Assembly: GCF_018476525.1 (NCBI RefSeq)
Contig: NZ_JAHCST010000001.1
Location: forward strand, 250,069-314,068
DNA from: Acrocarpospora catenulata
GTDB taxonomy: Bacteria; Actinomycetota; Actinomycetes; Streptosporangiales; Streptosporangiaceae
Direction: 5' to 3'
DNA length: 64,000 nt
Shown here: positions 1-8,083 of the stretch, in pieces
How the letters are laid out: each line of letters starts with the position of its first letter
Position numbering within the stretch: position 1 is the first letter of the stretch
Notes under the pieces: generated by a model
Seen by the model: only the letters and a program-made list of their open reading frames with translations
What the model was told of the DNA's origin: nothing
Databases searched by the model: none
Translations under genes and position numbers: made by a program

Positions 1-1
1 C

Positions 2-52
2 TTCGCCGTCGCCCAGCGGACCCTGGAGCAGCACCCCCACGGGAGGACCTGA
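2..52 (+). CDS. C-terminal end of an upstream gene (partial)
   Basis: A frame open from the window edge ends in TGA at 50-52 and reads FAVAQRTLEQHPHGRT. Its stop shares a base with the ATG of the next gene (TGATG), the usual look of a translationally coupled pair, and a GGGAGG ribosome binding site for that gene lies inside it. Too little is present to name the protein; genes next to pobA are often its regulator or another protocatechuate-pathway gene, which is only context. Confidence 0.5.
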   Translation, partial: FAVAQRTLEQHPHGRT

Positions 53-1209
53 TGCACGCCACCGTCGCCATCATCGGAGCCGGCCCGGCCGGGCTGCTGC
101 TCGCGCGCCTGCTGCACAACGCCGGCATCGACTCGGTCGTGCTGGAACACCGCGACCGCGCGTACGTGGAGCACCGCCAGCGGGCCGGCATGCTGGAGCA
201 GACCACCGTGGACGCGCTCCGCGCCGCCGGGGCCGCCGCCCGGCTGGACCGGGAGGGTCTGGTCCACCACGGCATCGAGCTCCGCTTCGACCGGCGGGCC
301 CACCGCCTGGACTTCCCGGACCTCACCGGCGGCCGGAGCGTCATGATCTACGCGCAGACCGAGATCGTGAAGGACCTGGTCGCGCTCCAGCTGGCCGAGG
401 GCGGCCCGCTGCTGTTCGAGACCCAGGCCGTCGGCATCGAGGACGGCCTGGTCCGCTTCCTCCGCGACGGCGTCGAGGAGAAGCTGACCTGCGAGTTCGT
501 GGTCGGCTGCGACGGCTTCCACGGCATCTCCCGGGCCGCCCTGCCGAACGCCCGGGTCTACGAGCGGGAGTACCCCTACTCCTGGCTGGGCATCCTGGCC
601 GACGTGCCGCCCTCCTGCGAGGAGCTCATCTACGCCCACTCAGAACGCGGCTTCGCCCTGCACAGCATGCGCTCGGCCACGGTCAGCCGCCTCTACCTCC
701 AGGTGCCCAACGACGCCGACCCGGAACACTGGCCGGACGACCGTATCTGGGACGAACTGGAGGCCCGCTTCGCGGTGGACGGCGACTGGAAGCTCTCCCG
801 CGGCCCGATCACCCAGAAGGCCGTCACGCCCATGCGCAGCTTCGTCACCGAGCCCATGCGCCACGACCGCCTGTTCCTGGCCGGCGACGCCGCCCACATC
901 GTCCCCCCGACCGGCGCCAAGGGCCTCAACCTCGCCGTGGCCGACGTCGTCGTCCTCGCCGAAGCCCTGGAACACTGGCGGAGAACCGGCGCCACCGACC
1001 TCCTGGACGCCTACTCCGACACCTGCCTGCGCCGCGTCTGGCGCGCCGAGCACTTCTCCTACTTCATGACCACCCTGCTCCACCTGGCCCCCGGCCAGAC
1101 CGGCTTCGACACCCGCCTCCAGCTCTCCCAGCTCGACCGCATCGCCACCTCCCGGCACGCCGCGGCCGAACTGGCGGAGAACTACACCGGCGTCGCCCTA
1201 CGGCAGTAG
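52..1209 (+). CDS. pobA: 4-hydroxybenzoate 3-monooxygenase (PobA)
   Basis: FAD-dependent class A hydroxylase converting 4-hydroxybenzoate to protocatechuate with NAD(P)H and O2, feeding the beta-ketoadipate pathway. The 385 residues match the family length (about 390). Visible motifs are the N-terminal dinucleotide fold IIGAGPAG, the substrate-loop signature RQRAGMLEQTTVD, the CDGFHGISR motif, and the flavin-ribityl motif GDAAHIVPPTGAKGLNLA. The start follows GGGAGG and overlaps the preceding stop. The 3' end overlaps the convergent methyltransferase gene by 12 nt. No pca genes are visible in this window. Identity is secure. Confidence 0.93.
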   Translation: MHATVAIIGAGPAGLLLARLLHNAGIDSVVLEHRDRAYVEHRQRAGMLEQTTVDALRAAGAAARLDREGLVHHGIELRFDRRAHRLDFPDLTGGRSVMIYAQTEIVKDLVALQLAEGGPLLFETQAVGIEDGLVRFLRDGVEEKLTCEFVVGCDGFHGISRAALPNARVYEREYPYSWLGILADVPPSCEELIYAHSERGFALHSMRSATVSRLYLQVPNDADPEHWPDDRIWDELEARFAVDGDWKLSRGPITQKAVTPMRSFVTEPMRHDRLFLAGDAAHIVPPTGAKGLNLAVADVVVLAEALEHWRRTGATDLLDAYSDTCLRRVWRAEHFSYFMTTLLHLAPGQTGFDTRLQLSQLDRIATSRHAAAELAENYTGVALRQ

Positions 1210-1944
1210 CGCGCAGAGCACCCGGTCGTTGCCGCGCTGCCAGAGGGGGCCGATCTCGGTGAACCCGGCCGCGCGCAGGGCCGTGACGTGGCTGTCCAGC
1301 AGCAGGGACTCCGAGCCGTGGTGGGTGGCGGAGCGGTCCAGGACGAGCGGGCCCAGGTCGGGGTCCGCGGCGACGGCGCCCCACCACTGGGACCAGTCCT
1401 CGGGCGGTGCGTCGCCGTACCGGCGCGCGGTGGCCTGGTCGGCCAGGGACTCCTCCAGGCGGCGGAGGCGGGGCGCGGAGGCCGCCAGGTGGTCGCCGTT
1501 GAGATACATGCCGCCGGGGTGGAGCACCCCGGCCAGTTCGGCGTACACGGCTCTGAGCGACGGTTCTGAGATCCAGTGCAGGGCGGTGGTGCTGACCGCC
1601 GCGTCGGCCGGGCGGTCCAGGCCCAGCGCCGCCGTCCAGCCGGGCTCGCGCAGGTCCTGGCGGACGAAGCGGAGGCCGGGCAGGTGGCCGTACTCGGCCT
1701 CGCCCAGGGCGAGCAGCAGCGGGTCGGTGTCCACGGCCACCACGGTCGCCTCCGGGAGGCGCGCCAGCAGCCGGGCGGACAGCGAGCCGGGGCCGCAGCC
1801 CAGGTCGATCACCAGCGGGTCTGGCCGGTGGGCCGCGACCGCGTCGATCAGTGCGGTGAAGCGCTCCTCCCGGTAGGGCAGGTAGCCCTCCTGCTGCCGG
1901 TCCCAGCGCTCGATCCAGGTGTGGGCGCGCTCGCGGGTCAGCAT
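1198..1944 (-). CDS. class I SAM-dependent methyltransferase
   Basis: 248-residue cytosolic methyltransferase of the Methyltransf_25/11 type. Motif I is VIDLGCGPGSLSARLL, followed by an acidic end of strand beta2 (VVAVDTDP) and a DAAVSTTALHWI stretch typical of post-motif II. The frame is open further upstream, but ATG at 1944 is preferred because AGAGGAG lies six bases before it and the sequence before it (including the inverted repeat at 1960-1983) looks regulatory. It diverges from a CGNR-type regulator gene. The substrate cannot be told; such proteins are often annotated as trans-aconitate or ubiquinone-type methyltransferases without proof. Confidence 0.85.
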   Translation of the reverse strand: MLTRERAHTWIERWDRQQEGYLPYREERFTALIDAVAAHRPDPLVIDLGCGPGSLSARLLARLPEATVVAVDTDPLLLALGEAEYGHLPGLRFVRQDLREPGWTAALGLDRPADAAVSTTALHWISEPSLRAVYAELAGVLHPGGMYLNGDHLAASAPRLRRLEESLADQATARRYGDAPPEDWSQWWGAVAADPDLGPLVLDRSATHHGSESLLLDSHVTALRAAGFTEIGPLWQRGNDRVLCALLP

Positions 1945-1959
1945 GTCAACTCCTCTGTC

Positions 1960-1983
1960 ACTGTCGTCTATCATTTCGACAGT
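1960..1983. promoter_or_regulatory. inverted repeat between methyltransferase and CGNR gene
   Basis: ACTGTCG and CGACAGT form perfect 7-bp arms around a 10-nt AT-richer spacer. A further copy of ACAGTCA occurs just downstream, near 2028. The repeat lies 16 nt upstream of the methyltransferase ATG and about 33 nt upstream of the regulator's GTG, so a protein bound here could control both divergent genes. It may be the operator of the CGNR protein; that is inference. Confidence 0.4.
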
Positions 1984-2016
1984 CACCAACGTAGAACCGA
2001 GAATGTAACTGGTCAA

Positions 2017-2586
2017 GTGAACTTCAACAGTCACTCAGATTTGGTGGTGGCCGTGGCCGTGGCCCTGGTCAACACCCTCACCCCAGGGGAACGGCGGGGC
2101 AGGCCGTACCGGATCCCCGAGGGGGAGGCGCGGCGCGCGGCCGTGGCCGAGGCGTTGCGCATGCGGCGGGAGATCACCGAGGAGGAGGCCGACGAGCTGG
2201 AGCGGTACGCCGCGCGGTTGCGCCAGGTCTTCGACGCGGTGGCGGCGGGGGACCTGGACCGGGCCGCCGGGCGGCTCAACCGGCTGCTGCGGGACACCGA
2301 GGCCCGCCCGCACCTGGACCGCCACGACGGCGAACCCTGGCACCTGCACTTCCACGGCACCGGCGGCACCCTGGGCGGGGACTGGGCGGCCTCCTGCGCC
2401 ACCGGCCTGGCCATCGTGCTCGGCAGCGAACTCCACGACCGCCTCGGCGTCTGCACGGCGGGCCGCTGCGACCGCGTCTACGTGGACGTCTCCCGCAACG
2501 GCACCCGGCGGTACTGCTCCACCGCCTGCCAGAACCGGGTGAAGACCGCCGCGTTCCGAGATCGCGGGCTGATCAAGGAGCGATAA
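2017..2586 (+). CDS. CGNR zinc-finger / ABATE-domain protein
   Basis: 189-residue probable transcription regulator. The N-terminal half (about residues 1-120) matches the ABATE stress-domain pattern (FNSHSDLVV, LVNTLTPGERRGRPY). The C-terminal 45 residues carry the treble-clef-like CGNR finger: CTAGRC, a short strand with VYVD, RRYCSTACQNRVK. In this family CGNR becomes CQNR, as here. GTG at 2017 is chosen because homologous N-termini begin at NFNSH; no good ribosome binding site is visible. It diverges from the methyltransferase gene and may control it through the inverted repeat between them. Confidence 0.82.
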   Translation: MNFNSHSDLVVAVAVALVNTLTPGERRGRPYRIPEGEARRAAVAEALRMRREITEEEADELERYAARLRQVFDAVAAGDLDRAAGRLNRLLRDTEARPHLDRHDGEPWHLHFHGTGGTLGGDWAASCATGLAIVLGSELHDRLGVCTAGRCDRVYVDVSRNGTRRYCSTACQNRVKTAAFRDRGLIKER

Positions 2587-2628
2587 CGGAGGGATGAAGG
2601 GTTGTGAGCAGGCGGTAGCGTCGCAGGC

Positions 2629-3573
2629 ATGCGACTTGGTGTCCTCGATGTCGGCTCCAACACGGTGCACCTGCTGGTGATGGACGCGCACCGGGGAGCC
2701 AGGCCGTTGCCCGCCTATTCCCACAAGGTGGAGCTGCGGCTGGCCGAGCATCTGGACGGGGACCGGCTCTCCGCCGGCGGGGCCGAGCAACTGCACGGAT
2801 TCGTCCAGGAGGCGCTGCGGATCGCCGAGGACAAGGGCGTGGAGGAGCTGATCGCGTTCGCCACCTCGGCCGTGCGGGACGCGGTCAACGGGGAGGAGGT
2901 GCTCAGCCAGATCAGGGCCGACACCCAGGTGGACATCGAGGTGCTCAGCGGCACCGACGAGGCCCGGCTGACCTTCCTCGCGGTGCGGCGGTGGTTTGGC
3001 TGGTCGTCGGGGCGGCTGCTGGTGCTGGACATCGGCGGCGGCTCGCTGGAGATCGCCTCCGGCATCGACGAGCGGCCCGACACCGCCGTCTCGCTCCCGC
3101 TCGGGGCCGGACGGCTGACCCGCGAGTGGTTCACCGCCGACCCGCCGTCCAGGGACGAGGTGCGCGCCCTGCGCCGGCACATCCGCGCCGTGATCGGCCG
3201 CAGCGTCGGCGACGTCATCCGGTACGGCCGGCCCGACCACGCCGTGGCCACCTCCAAGACCTTCCGCCAGCTGGCCAGGATCGGCGGCGCCGCCCCCTCC
3301 AGCGAGGGCACGTACGCCAAGCGCACGCTCACCCACGAGTCGGTCAGCCACTGGACGGCCAAGCTGGCCGACATGACCGCCGCCCAGCGCGGCACCCTGC
3401 CGGGGGTCTCCGCCGGCCGGGCCGCCCAGCTGCTGGCCGGTGCCCTGGTCGCCGACGCCACCATGGACCTGTACGAGCTGCCCGTCCTGGAGATCTGCCC
3501 CTGGGCGCTCCGCGAGGGCGTCATCCTGCGCCGGTTGGACGTGCTTCCGGGAGGGGCCTCACCTGGCGAATAG
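2629..3573 (+). CDS. ppx: Ppx/GppA-family exopolyphosphatase
   Basis: 314-residue ASKHA-fold phosphohydrolase expected to remove terminal phosphate from polyphosphate or to hydrolyse pppGpp. The first nucleotide-binding loop is [11 protein letters not shown] near the N-terminus and the second is [11 protein letters not shown] near residue 140, with the acidic [10 protein letters not shown] segment between. Length fits the short actinobacterial Ppx type, which lacks the C-terminal HD-like domains of E. coli Ppx. ATG at 2629 follows TAGCGT by seven bases with no Shine-Dalgarno, suggesting a leaderless transcript. Polyphosphatase and pppGpp phosphatase activity cannot be separated by sequence alone. 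Confidence 0.88.
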   Translation: MRLGVLDVGSNTVHLLVMDAHRGARPLPAYSHKVELRLAEHLDGDRLSAGGAEQLHGFVQEALRIAEDKGVEELIAFATSAVRDAVNGEEVLSQIRADTQVDIEVLSGTDEARLTFLAVRRWFGWSSGRLLVLDIGGGSLEIASGIDERPDTAVSLPLGAGRLTREWFTADPPSRDEVRALRRHIRAVIGRSVGDVIRYGRPDHAVATSKTFRQLARIGGAAPSSEGTYAKRTLTHESVSHWTAKLADMTAAQRGTLPGVSAGRAAQLLAGALVADATMDLYELPVLEICPWALREGVILRRLDVLPGGASPGE

Positions 3574-3633
3574 GTAAGGAGTGCATTCGGATAGATCGGG
3601 CAAGCGCTTCAAAAGGATCGGGGAGGAGGCGTA

Positions 3634-3783
3634 TTGGTCGACCTGGCAGGCGTACTGATGTCCATTCTGGTGGTCGTGGGGCTGGCGGTGCTGGCACTGC
3701 TGCTGATCTCGATCATGACGCTGGTCGGGCTGGCCGTGCTGGCGGCCACCATCGCCTACAAAAGGACACCAAGCATGAAATAA
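3634..3783 (+). CDS. 49-residue small membrane protein
   Basis: A short frame beginning TTG at 3634, with AGGAGG five bases upstream, and ending TAA. The peptide starts MVDLAGVLMSILVVVG and is almost wholly hydrophobic from residue 8 to 41 (enough for one long or two short membrane helices). It closes with the positive tail YKRTPSMK, which should stay in the cytoplasm. It sits between ppx and an MFS exporter in the same direction, 24 nt before the exporter ATG, so co-transcription with the exporter is likely. I do not recognise a family. The strong ribosome site and unbroken hydrophobicity argue that it is translated. Confidence 0.55.
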   Translation: MVDLAGVLMSILVVVGLAVLALLLISIMTLVGLAVLAATIAYKRTPSMK

Positions 3784-3807
3784 GGTCATCCGGGGACATT
3801 GTGACCT

Positions 3808-5817
3808 ATGGGAGGTCCGGGAGAGCCGACCGCCGCCGAGCGCGGCGTGCTGGTGATCATCTCTGCGCTGATGCTGGCCCTCCTGCTGGCCGCCCTCGAC
3901 CAGACCATCGTCTCCACCGCGCTGCCCACCATCGTCGGCGAGTTCGGCGGCCTCAGCCACCTGTCCGTGGTGGTCACCGCGTACCTGCTGACCACCACGG
4001 TCTCCGCCCCCCTCTGGGGCAAACTGGGCGACCAGTACGGCCGCAAGGGCCTCTTCCAGGCCGCCATCGTCCTCTTCCTGATCGGCTCGGTGCTCTGCGG
4101 CCAGGCCAGGAGCCTGAGCGAGCTGATCGCCTTCCGCGCGGTCCAGGGGCTGGGCGGCGGCGGCCTCATCGTGCTGGCCATGGCCATCGTCGGCGACGTG
4201 ATGGCCCCCCGCGACCGGGGCCGCTACCAGGGCCTGTTCGGCGGCGTCTACGCCTTCGCCAGCGTCATCGGCCCGCTGGTCGGCGGCCTGTTCGTGGACC
4301 ACCTCACCTGGCGCTGGGTCTTCTACGTCAACCTGCCGATCGGCGCCGCCGCGCTGACCGCCATCGCGCTCGTCCTGCCCCGCCGGGACGGGCAGGCCCG
4401 GCAGACCATCGACTACCTCGGCGCCGCCGTGCTCACCGCCGCCGTGACCTGCGTCGTGCTGATCAGCACCTGGGCCGGCACCCAGTACGCCTGGAGCTCC
4501 CCTGAGATCCTCGGCCTGGCCGCGCTGACCCTCGCCCTGATCTCGATCTTCGCCCTGGTGGAGCGGCGCGCGGCCGAGCCGGTGCTGCCGCTGCGGCTGC
4601 TCCGCGTGGACGTCTTCCGGGTGGCCGTCCTGATCGCCGTCGTCACCGGGTTCGCGATGATGGGCTCGCTCGCCTACCTGCCCCTCTTCCTCCAGGTCGC
4701 GCACGGCGTCTCGGCCACCGCCTCCGGCCTCTACCTGCTCCCGCTCATGGTCGGCCTGCTCGGCATGTCCATCACCTCCGGCCGCCTCATCAGCAGGACC
4801 GGCCGCTACCGGGTCTTCCCCATCATCGGCCTGGCCGTGACCACCGTGGCCATGCTGCTCCTGCACACCATCGACGAGACCACCCCGCTGGCCCTGTGCG
4901 GCCTGTACTTCTTCCTGCTCGGCGCCGGGCTCGGCATGGTCAACCAGGTGCTGGTGATCGCGGTGCAGAACGTGGTCGGCTACACCGACCTCGGGGTGGC
5001 CACCTCCTCGATCGCCTTCAGCCGCTCGATCGGCGGCGCGTTCGGCGTCTCCGTCTTCGGCTCGGTCTTCGCCGGCCGCCTGGCCGACACCCTCCGGCAC
5101 GGCCTCGGCCTGCCGCCCGGCTTCGACCCCGCCGCCGTCCAGGGCGACCCGAAGGCGGTGCGCGCGCTGCCGCCCGCACTGGTCGGCCCGGTGGTGCACG
5201 CCTACGCCGAGTCGATCACCGCCATCTTCCTGGTCGCCGCCCCTGTCGCCTTCGTCGGCTTCCTGCTCGCCTGGCTCCTGCGCGAACTGCCGCTCCGCAC
5301 CACCGCCCACAGCGCCGCCACCGACCTTGGCGACGGGTACGGCTGCCCGCGCGGGCCCACCTCCCAGGCCGAGATCGAACGCGCCCTCAGCCGCCTGATG
5401 CGCACCGACCCGGGGGCCGTCGCCCTCTACACCGACCTGGCCCACCGCGCCGGGTACGACTTCTCGGCCGGCACCACCTGGACGCTCTGCCGGGTGGCCA
5501 GGGAGGGCCGGGTGGCGCGCGCGGTCCTCGCCGAGCGGGCGGGGATCACGGTGGAGCAGGGCATGCCGTACGTGCAGCCGCTGGTGGAGCGCGGCCTGGT
5601 GGAACGGACCGGGCCGCTGCTGGTGATCACCGCGCCGGGCCTGCGCGCGGCCCGCCGCATGATCGGCATCCGCCGCCAGGCCCTGGCCCGCCACCTCGAC
5701 GGCTGGGACCCCGACGCCCACCCCGAACTCACCCGCCTGCTCGCCCGCCTGGCCACCGAGACCGTCGGCTGCGACGCCGACGCCCGCGCGGTCTCCCCGG
5801 ACAGAACCTCCCCTTGA
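3808..5817 (+). CDS. 14-TM MFS drug exporter (DHA2) with C-terminal winged-helix-like tail
   Basis: 669 residues. Residues 1 to about 500 are a DHA2 (EmrB/QacA-like) proton-driven exporter: motif C-like LLLAALDQTIVSTALPTI in helix 1, motif A LGDQYGRKG, and GLGGGGLIVLAMAIVGD, then 14 predicted helices. From about 520 to 669 the protein is soluble and carries a MarR-like fold pattern (EGRVARAVLAERAGITVEQ, LVERGLVERTGPLLVITAPG), which would lie on the cytoplasmic side. Such tails recur in actinobacterial DHA2 pumps; their role is unknown to me, and ligand sensing is a guess. The ATG lacks a strong ribosome site. The substrate is not predictable. Confidence 0.85.
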   Translation: MGGPGEPTAAERGVLVIISALMLALLLAALDQTIVSTALPTIVGEFGGLSHLSVVVTAYLLTTTVSAPLWGKLGDQYGRKGLFQAAIVLFLIGSVLCGQARSLSELIAFRAVQGLGGGGLIVLAMAIVGDVMAPRDRGRYQGLFGGVYAFASVIGPLVGGLFVDHLTWRWVFYVNLPIGAAALTAIALVLPRRDGQARQTIDYLGAAVLTAAVTCVVLISTWAGTQYAWSSPEILGLAALTLALISIFALVERRAAEPVLPLRLLRVDVFRVAVLIAVVTGFAMMGSLAYLPLFLQVAHGVSATASGLYLLPLMVGLLGMSITSGRLISRTGRYRVFPIIGLAVTTVAMLLLHTIDETTPLALCGLYFFLLGAGLGMVNQVLVIAVQNVVGYTDLGVATSSIAFSRSIGGAFGVSVFGSVFAGRLADTLRHGLGLPPGFDPAAVQGDPKAVRALPPALVGPVVHAYAESITAIFLVAAPVAFVGFLLAWLLRELPLRTTAHSAATDLGDGYGCPRGPTSQAEIERALSRLMRTDPGAVALYTDLAHRAGYDFSAGTTWTLCRVAREGRVARAVLAERAGITVEQGMPYVQPLVERGLVERTGPLLVITAPGLRAARRMIGIRRQALARHLDGWDPDAHPELTRLLARLATETVGCDADARAVSPDRTSP

Positions 5818-5833
5818 CACTCTCCCGAATTTG

Positions 5834-5847
5834 ATTGAATCTTCAAT
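5834..5847. promoter_or_regulatory. palindrome ATTGAATCTTCAAT with upstream TTGACA
   Basis: Perfect six-base arms ATTGAA/TTCAAT surround TC. A consensus -35 box TTGACA overlaps the exporter stop at 5814-5819, so the palindrome covers the expected -10 region. This is the form of a MarR- or TetR-type operator. What follows downstream is only the tail of a gene, so this is either a relic control region or was joined to the tail by a deletion. A loosely similar TAGAAATTTCAA sequence lies before the VOC gene near 8075. Confidence 0.35.
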
Positions 5848-5850
5848 TGA

Positions 5851-6018
5851 CCTCGACGGGGAGGTTGCCGTCGAGGCCCCCTCGGCGACCTCCCCACGAT
5901 CATCGAGTTCGACGCCGCCACCATGGTCCTCACCACCTTCGGCCGCGGCAACTTCGGCACCGTACGCGGCGACCTGACCCTGTCCGGCCGCTTCCTGAAC
6001 CTGTTCTTCCGGATCTAG
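5851..6018 (+). pseudogene. 5'-truncated gene remnant
   Basis: The frame ending TAG at 6016 reads GDLPTIIEFDAATMVLTTF then GRGNFGTVRGDLTLSGRF and LNLFFRI, with strong actinobacterial codon bias, but stops (TGA at 5836 and 5848) lie just upstream and no ribosome site or start precedes it. It looks like the conserved C-terminal 40-45 residues of a larger soluble protein. I cannot name the family with confidence; small hydrophobic-ended tails of this kind occur in DinB/maleylpyruvate-isomerase-like proteins. Its stop overlaps the stop of the convergent ligase gene, so no 3' sequence seems missing. Confidence 0.4.
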
Positions 6019-7328
6019 GGGTTCTCGGCGTCGTAGTCGCCGGGATCTCGGGAGAGCAGGTGTTTGGCCACGCGGGCGGTGGGGGTGCGGGGGAGGGCCT
6101 CCACCGTCTGCCAGTAGCGGGGGACCTTGAAGGGGGCCAGGTGGGCGGTGGCCCAGGCGTGGAGGTCGGCGAAGTCGAGGGGGCCGTTCGCGGGGACGAC
6201 GAACGCCTTGATCTCCTCCTCGGAGAGTTCGGAGGGGACGCCGATGACCGCGCATTCGAGGACGGCGGGGTGGGCCGTGAGGACCTCCTCCACCTCCAGT
6301 GGGGAGAGGTTCTCGCCGCGCCGCCGGAGCACCTCCTTGCGGCGGGAGACGAAGGTGTAGACGCCCTCGTCGTCCACGGTCACCAGGTCGCCGGTGCGGA
6401 GCCAGCCGTCCTCGGTGATCACCTGGGCGGTCTCCTCGGGCATCTCCCAGTAGCCGGGGGTGATCACGGGGTTGCGGAGGAGGAGTTCGCCGTCCTTGAT
6501 CCTGGCATGGTTGATCGTGCCGAGGGCGGGGTGCTGGCGGACCGTGCCGAGGGTGCCGAAGGGGCGGGAGCCGTGCGGCCAGATGAGGCCGTAGGGGGAC
6601 TCGGAGAGGGCGTAGCCGACGACGACGCGCAGGCCGAAACGGCGTTCGATCTCCAGCTGGCGCTCCCGGGCGGGGGCGGGGCCGGTGTAGCAGAGGCGGA
6701 GCGGGGTGTCGGCGTCGTCCGGGTGTTCCGGGCGGCGCATGAGGATCTCCAGCATCGCGCCGATCGCGTTGAACTCGGTGGCGCCGTGGCGGCGGGCCGC
6801 CTCCAGGAAACCGCTCGCCGAGAAGCGCTCCAGCAGGATCAGCCCGGCGCCGCAGGCCAGTGAGCCGAGCACCGAGTACGCGGGCGCGTTGATGTGGAAG
6901 AGCGGCAGCGAGGTCATCAGCCGGTCCTCGGCGGTCAGCTTCATCCAGTACGGGAAACCCTCGCCCGCCAGCGCGTACGCCCGGTGGGTCTGCATCACCA
7001 GCTTGGAACGACCGGTGGTCCCTGAGGTGGGGATGAGCGTGGCCAGGTCGTCCGGCCCGGCCTCGACCGCGAGCTCGGCGTCCACCGGCGCGGTCCAGTC
7101 CCCGGCCAGTTGCTCCGCCAGGTCGTCGCCGACGGTCAGCCGCGGCCGGGTCTGCCGGGTCAGCCCCGCCAGCTCGGCCGGGGCGCTCGCCGGGTTGACG
7201 TAGACCGCGACCGCGCCCATGGCGGTCAGCGCCAGCCAGATCAGCAGGTACGGTGGCGTGTTGCGCGCCGTGGCCAGCACCCGGTCGCCCTCGCGCACCC
7301 CCAGCGCGCGCAGCCTCGCCACGGTCAC
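6015..7328 (-). CDS. CaiC-like acyl-CoA ligase (AMP-binding enzyme)
   Basis: ANL-superfamily ligase that should activate a carboxylic acid through an acyl-AMP to its CoA thioester. The phosphate loop PTSGTTGRSK, the YALSESPYG (A5) motif, the GDL adenosine-binding motif TGDLVTVDDEG, the hinge RRKEVLRRRGENLSP and the terminal LPRTPTARVAKHLL lysine region are all present. The GTG at 7328 is the first standard start, but the conserved N-terminus clearly continues upstream (DTIPGLLRAAADRDPRGVWL) to the VOC stop at 7439-7441 with no ATG, GTG or TTG. The true protein is therefore about 37 residues longer, or carries a start or frame defect. It forms an operon with the VOC gene. Confidence 0.82.
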   Translation of the reverse strand: MTVARLRALGVREGDRVLATARNTPPYLLIWLALTAMGAVAVYVNPASAPAELAGLTRQTRPRLTVGDDLAEQLAGDWTAPVDAELAVEAGPDDLATLIPTSGTTGRSKLVMQTHRAYALAGEGFPYWMKLTAEDRLMTSLPLFHINAPAYSVLGSLACGAGLILLERFSASGFLEAARRHGATEFNAIGAMLEILMRRPEHPDDADTPLRLCYTGPAPARERQLEIERRFGLRVVVGYALSESPYGLIWPHGSRPFGTLGTVRQHPALGTINHARIKDGELLLRNPVITPGYWEMPEETAQVITEDGWLRTGDLVTVDDEGVYTFVSRRKEVLRRRGENLSPLEVEEVLTAHPAVLECAVIGVPSELSEEEIKAFVVPANGPLDFADLHAWATAHLAPFKVPRYWQTVEALPRTPTARVAKHLLSRDPGDYDAENP

Positions 7329-7438
7329 GGCGGTACGCGCGGCGGCTCCCGCGAAGGTCAGGGAGCCGCCGTCGGCGCGGAGCCAGACGCCGCGGGGGTC
7401 GCGATCGGCCGCGGCCCGCAGCAGTCCCGGGATGGTGT

Positions 7439-8029
7439 CTACGTGGACCGCCGGATGTCCTCGATGATCGAGTCGACCAGCTGGGTCGGCACGGTGTGGT
7501 CGAGCTGCCCGGTCTCCCGCAGTTCCACCACGGCCGGGACCGGGTTGGGGTCGAGGAAGAGCCGCGAGTCGGTGTAGTCGACCGGCCGCCCGGTCGGGTC
7601 CACCCGCCAGTAGCTGGCCTCCAGCGCGATGCCGCTCGGGTCGCTGAAGTAGATCGACAGCAGGAAGCCGTGGTCGATGACGTCGGTGACCTCGCAGTCG
7701 TGCGCCTTGAGCCGCTCCCGCAGGCGCAGCAGCGCCTCCTCGTCCGGCAGGTGCAGCGACAGGTGGTCGAACTGCGAGGCATGCTCGTACGGCACACCGG
7801 CCGGTTTGGCGAAGGTGGCCAGCTCCTTCCCGGTGAACTCGAAGAAGGCGATCGTGTTACCTGGGGCCACCTCGAAGAAGTAGTGCCGGAACTCGGGCGT
7901 GGCCAGGGTGGTCACCAGCCGCGCGTCCAGCACGCCGTGCCAGAACCGCACGGTCGCGTCCATGTCCGGGGTGACCAGGGCAAGATGGTGCACTCCACGC
8001 CAGTGCACGGGATCGGGTGTCGTGGCCAT
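7439..8029 (-). CDS. VOC-superfamily (glyoxalase/extradiol dioxygenase-like) protein
   Basis: 196 residues with a bleomycin-resistance/glyoxalase fold. The first beta-alpha-beta module starts GVHHLALVTPDMDATVRFWHGVL; the second contains QFDHLSLHLPDEEALLRLRERL, IYFSDPSGIALEAS and SRLFLDPNP. Candidate metal ligands are the His of HHLAL, His of FDHLS and Glu of IALEAS, as in metal-dependent VOC enzymes. ATG at 8029 follows TACGTT by six bases, which points to a leaderless start. Its last codon abuts the acyl-CoA ligase reading frame, so both probably act on one aromatic or organic acid route. The substrate is unknown. Confidence 0.8.
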   Translation of the reverse strand: MATTPDPVHWRGVHHLALVTPDMDATVRFWHGVLDARLVTTLATPEFRHYFFEVAPGNTIAFFEFTGKELATFAKPAGVPYEHASQFDHLSLHLPDEEALLRLRERLKAHDCEVTDVIDHGFLLSIYFSDPSGIALEASYWRVDPTGRPVDYTDSRLFLDPNPVPAVVELRETGQLDHTVPTQLVDSIIEDIRRST

Positions 8030-8083
8030 GCCTCGAACGTACGCTCTCCCGGCTGATCTGGGGAGAGCGAACCGATAGAAATT

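Noticed and set aside
3559-7797. 1412-codon minus-strand open frame
   Set aside because: It runs antisense to ppx and the MFS gene and out of frame through the ligase and VOC genes; composition is Arg/Gly/His-rich, typical of a shadow in high-GC DNA.
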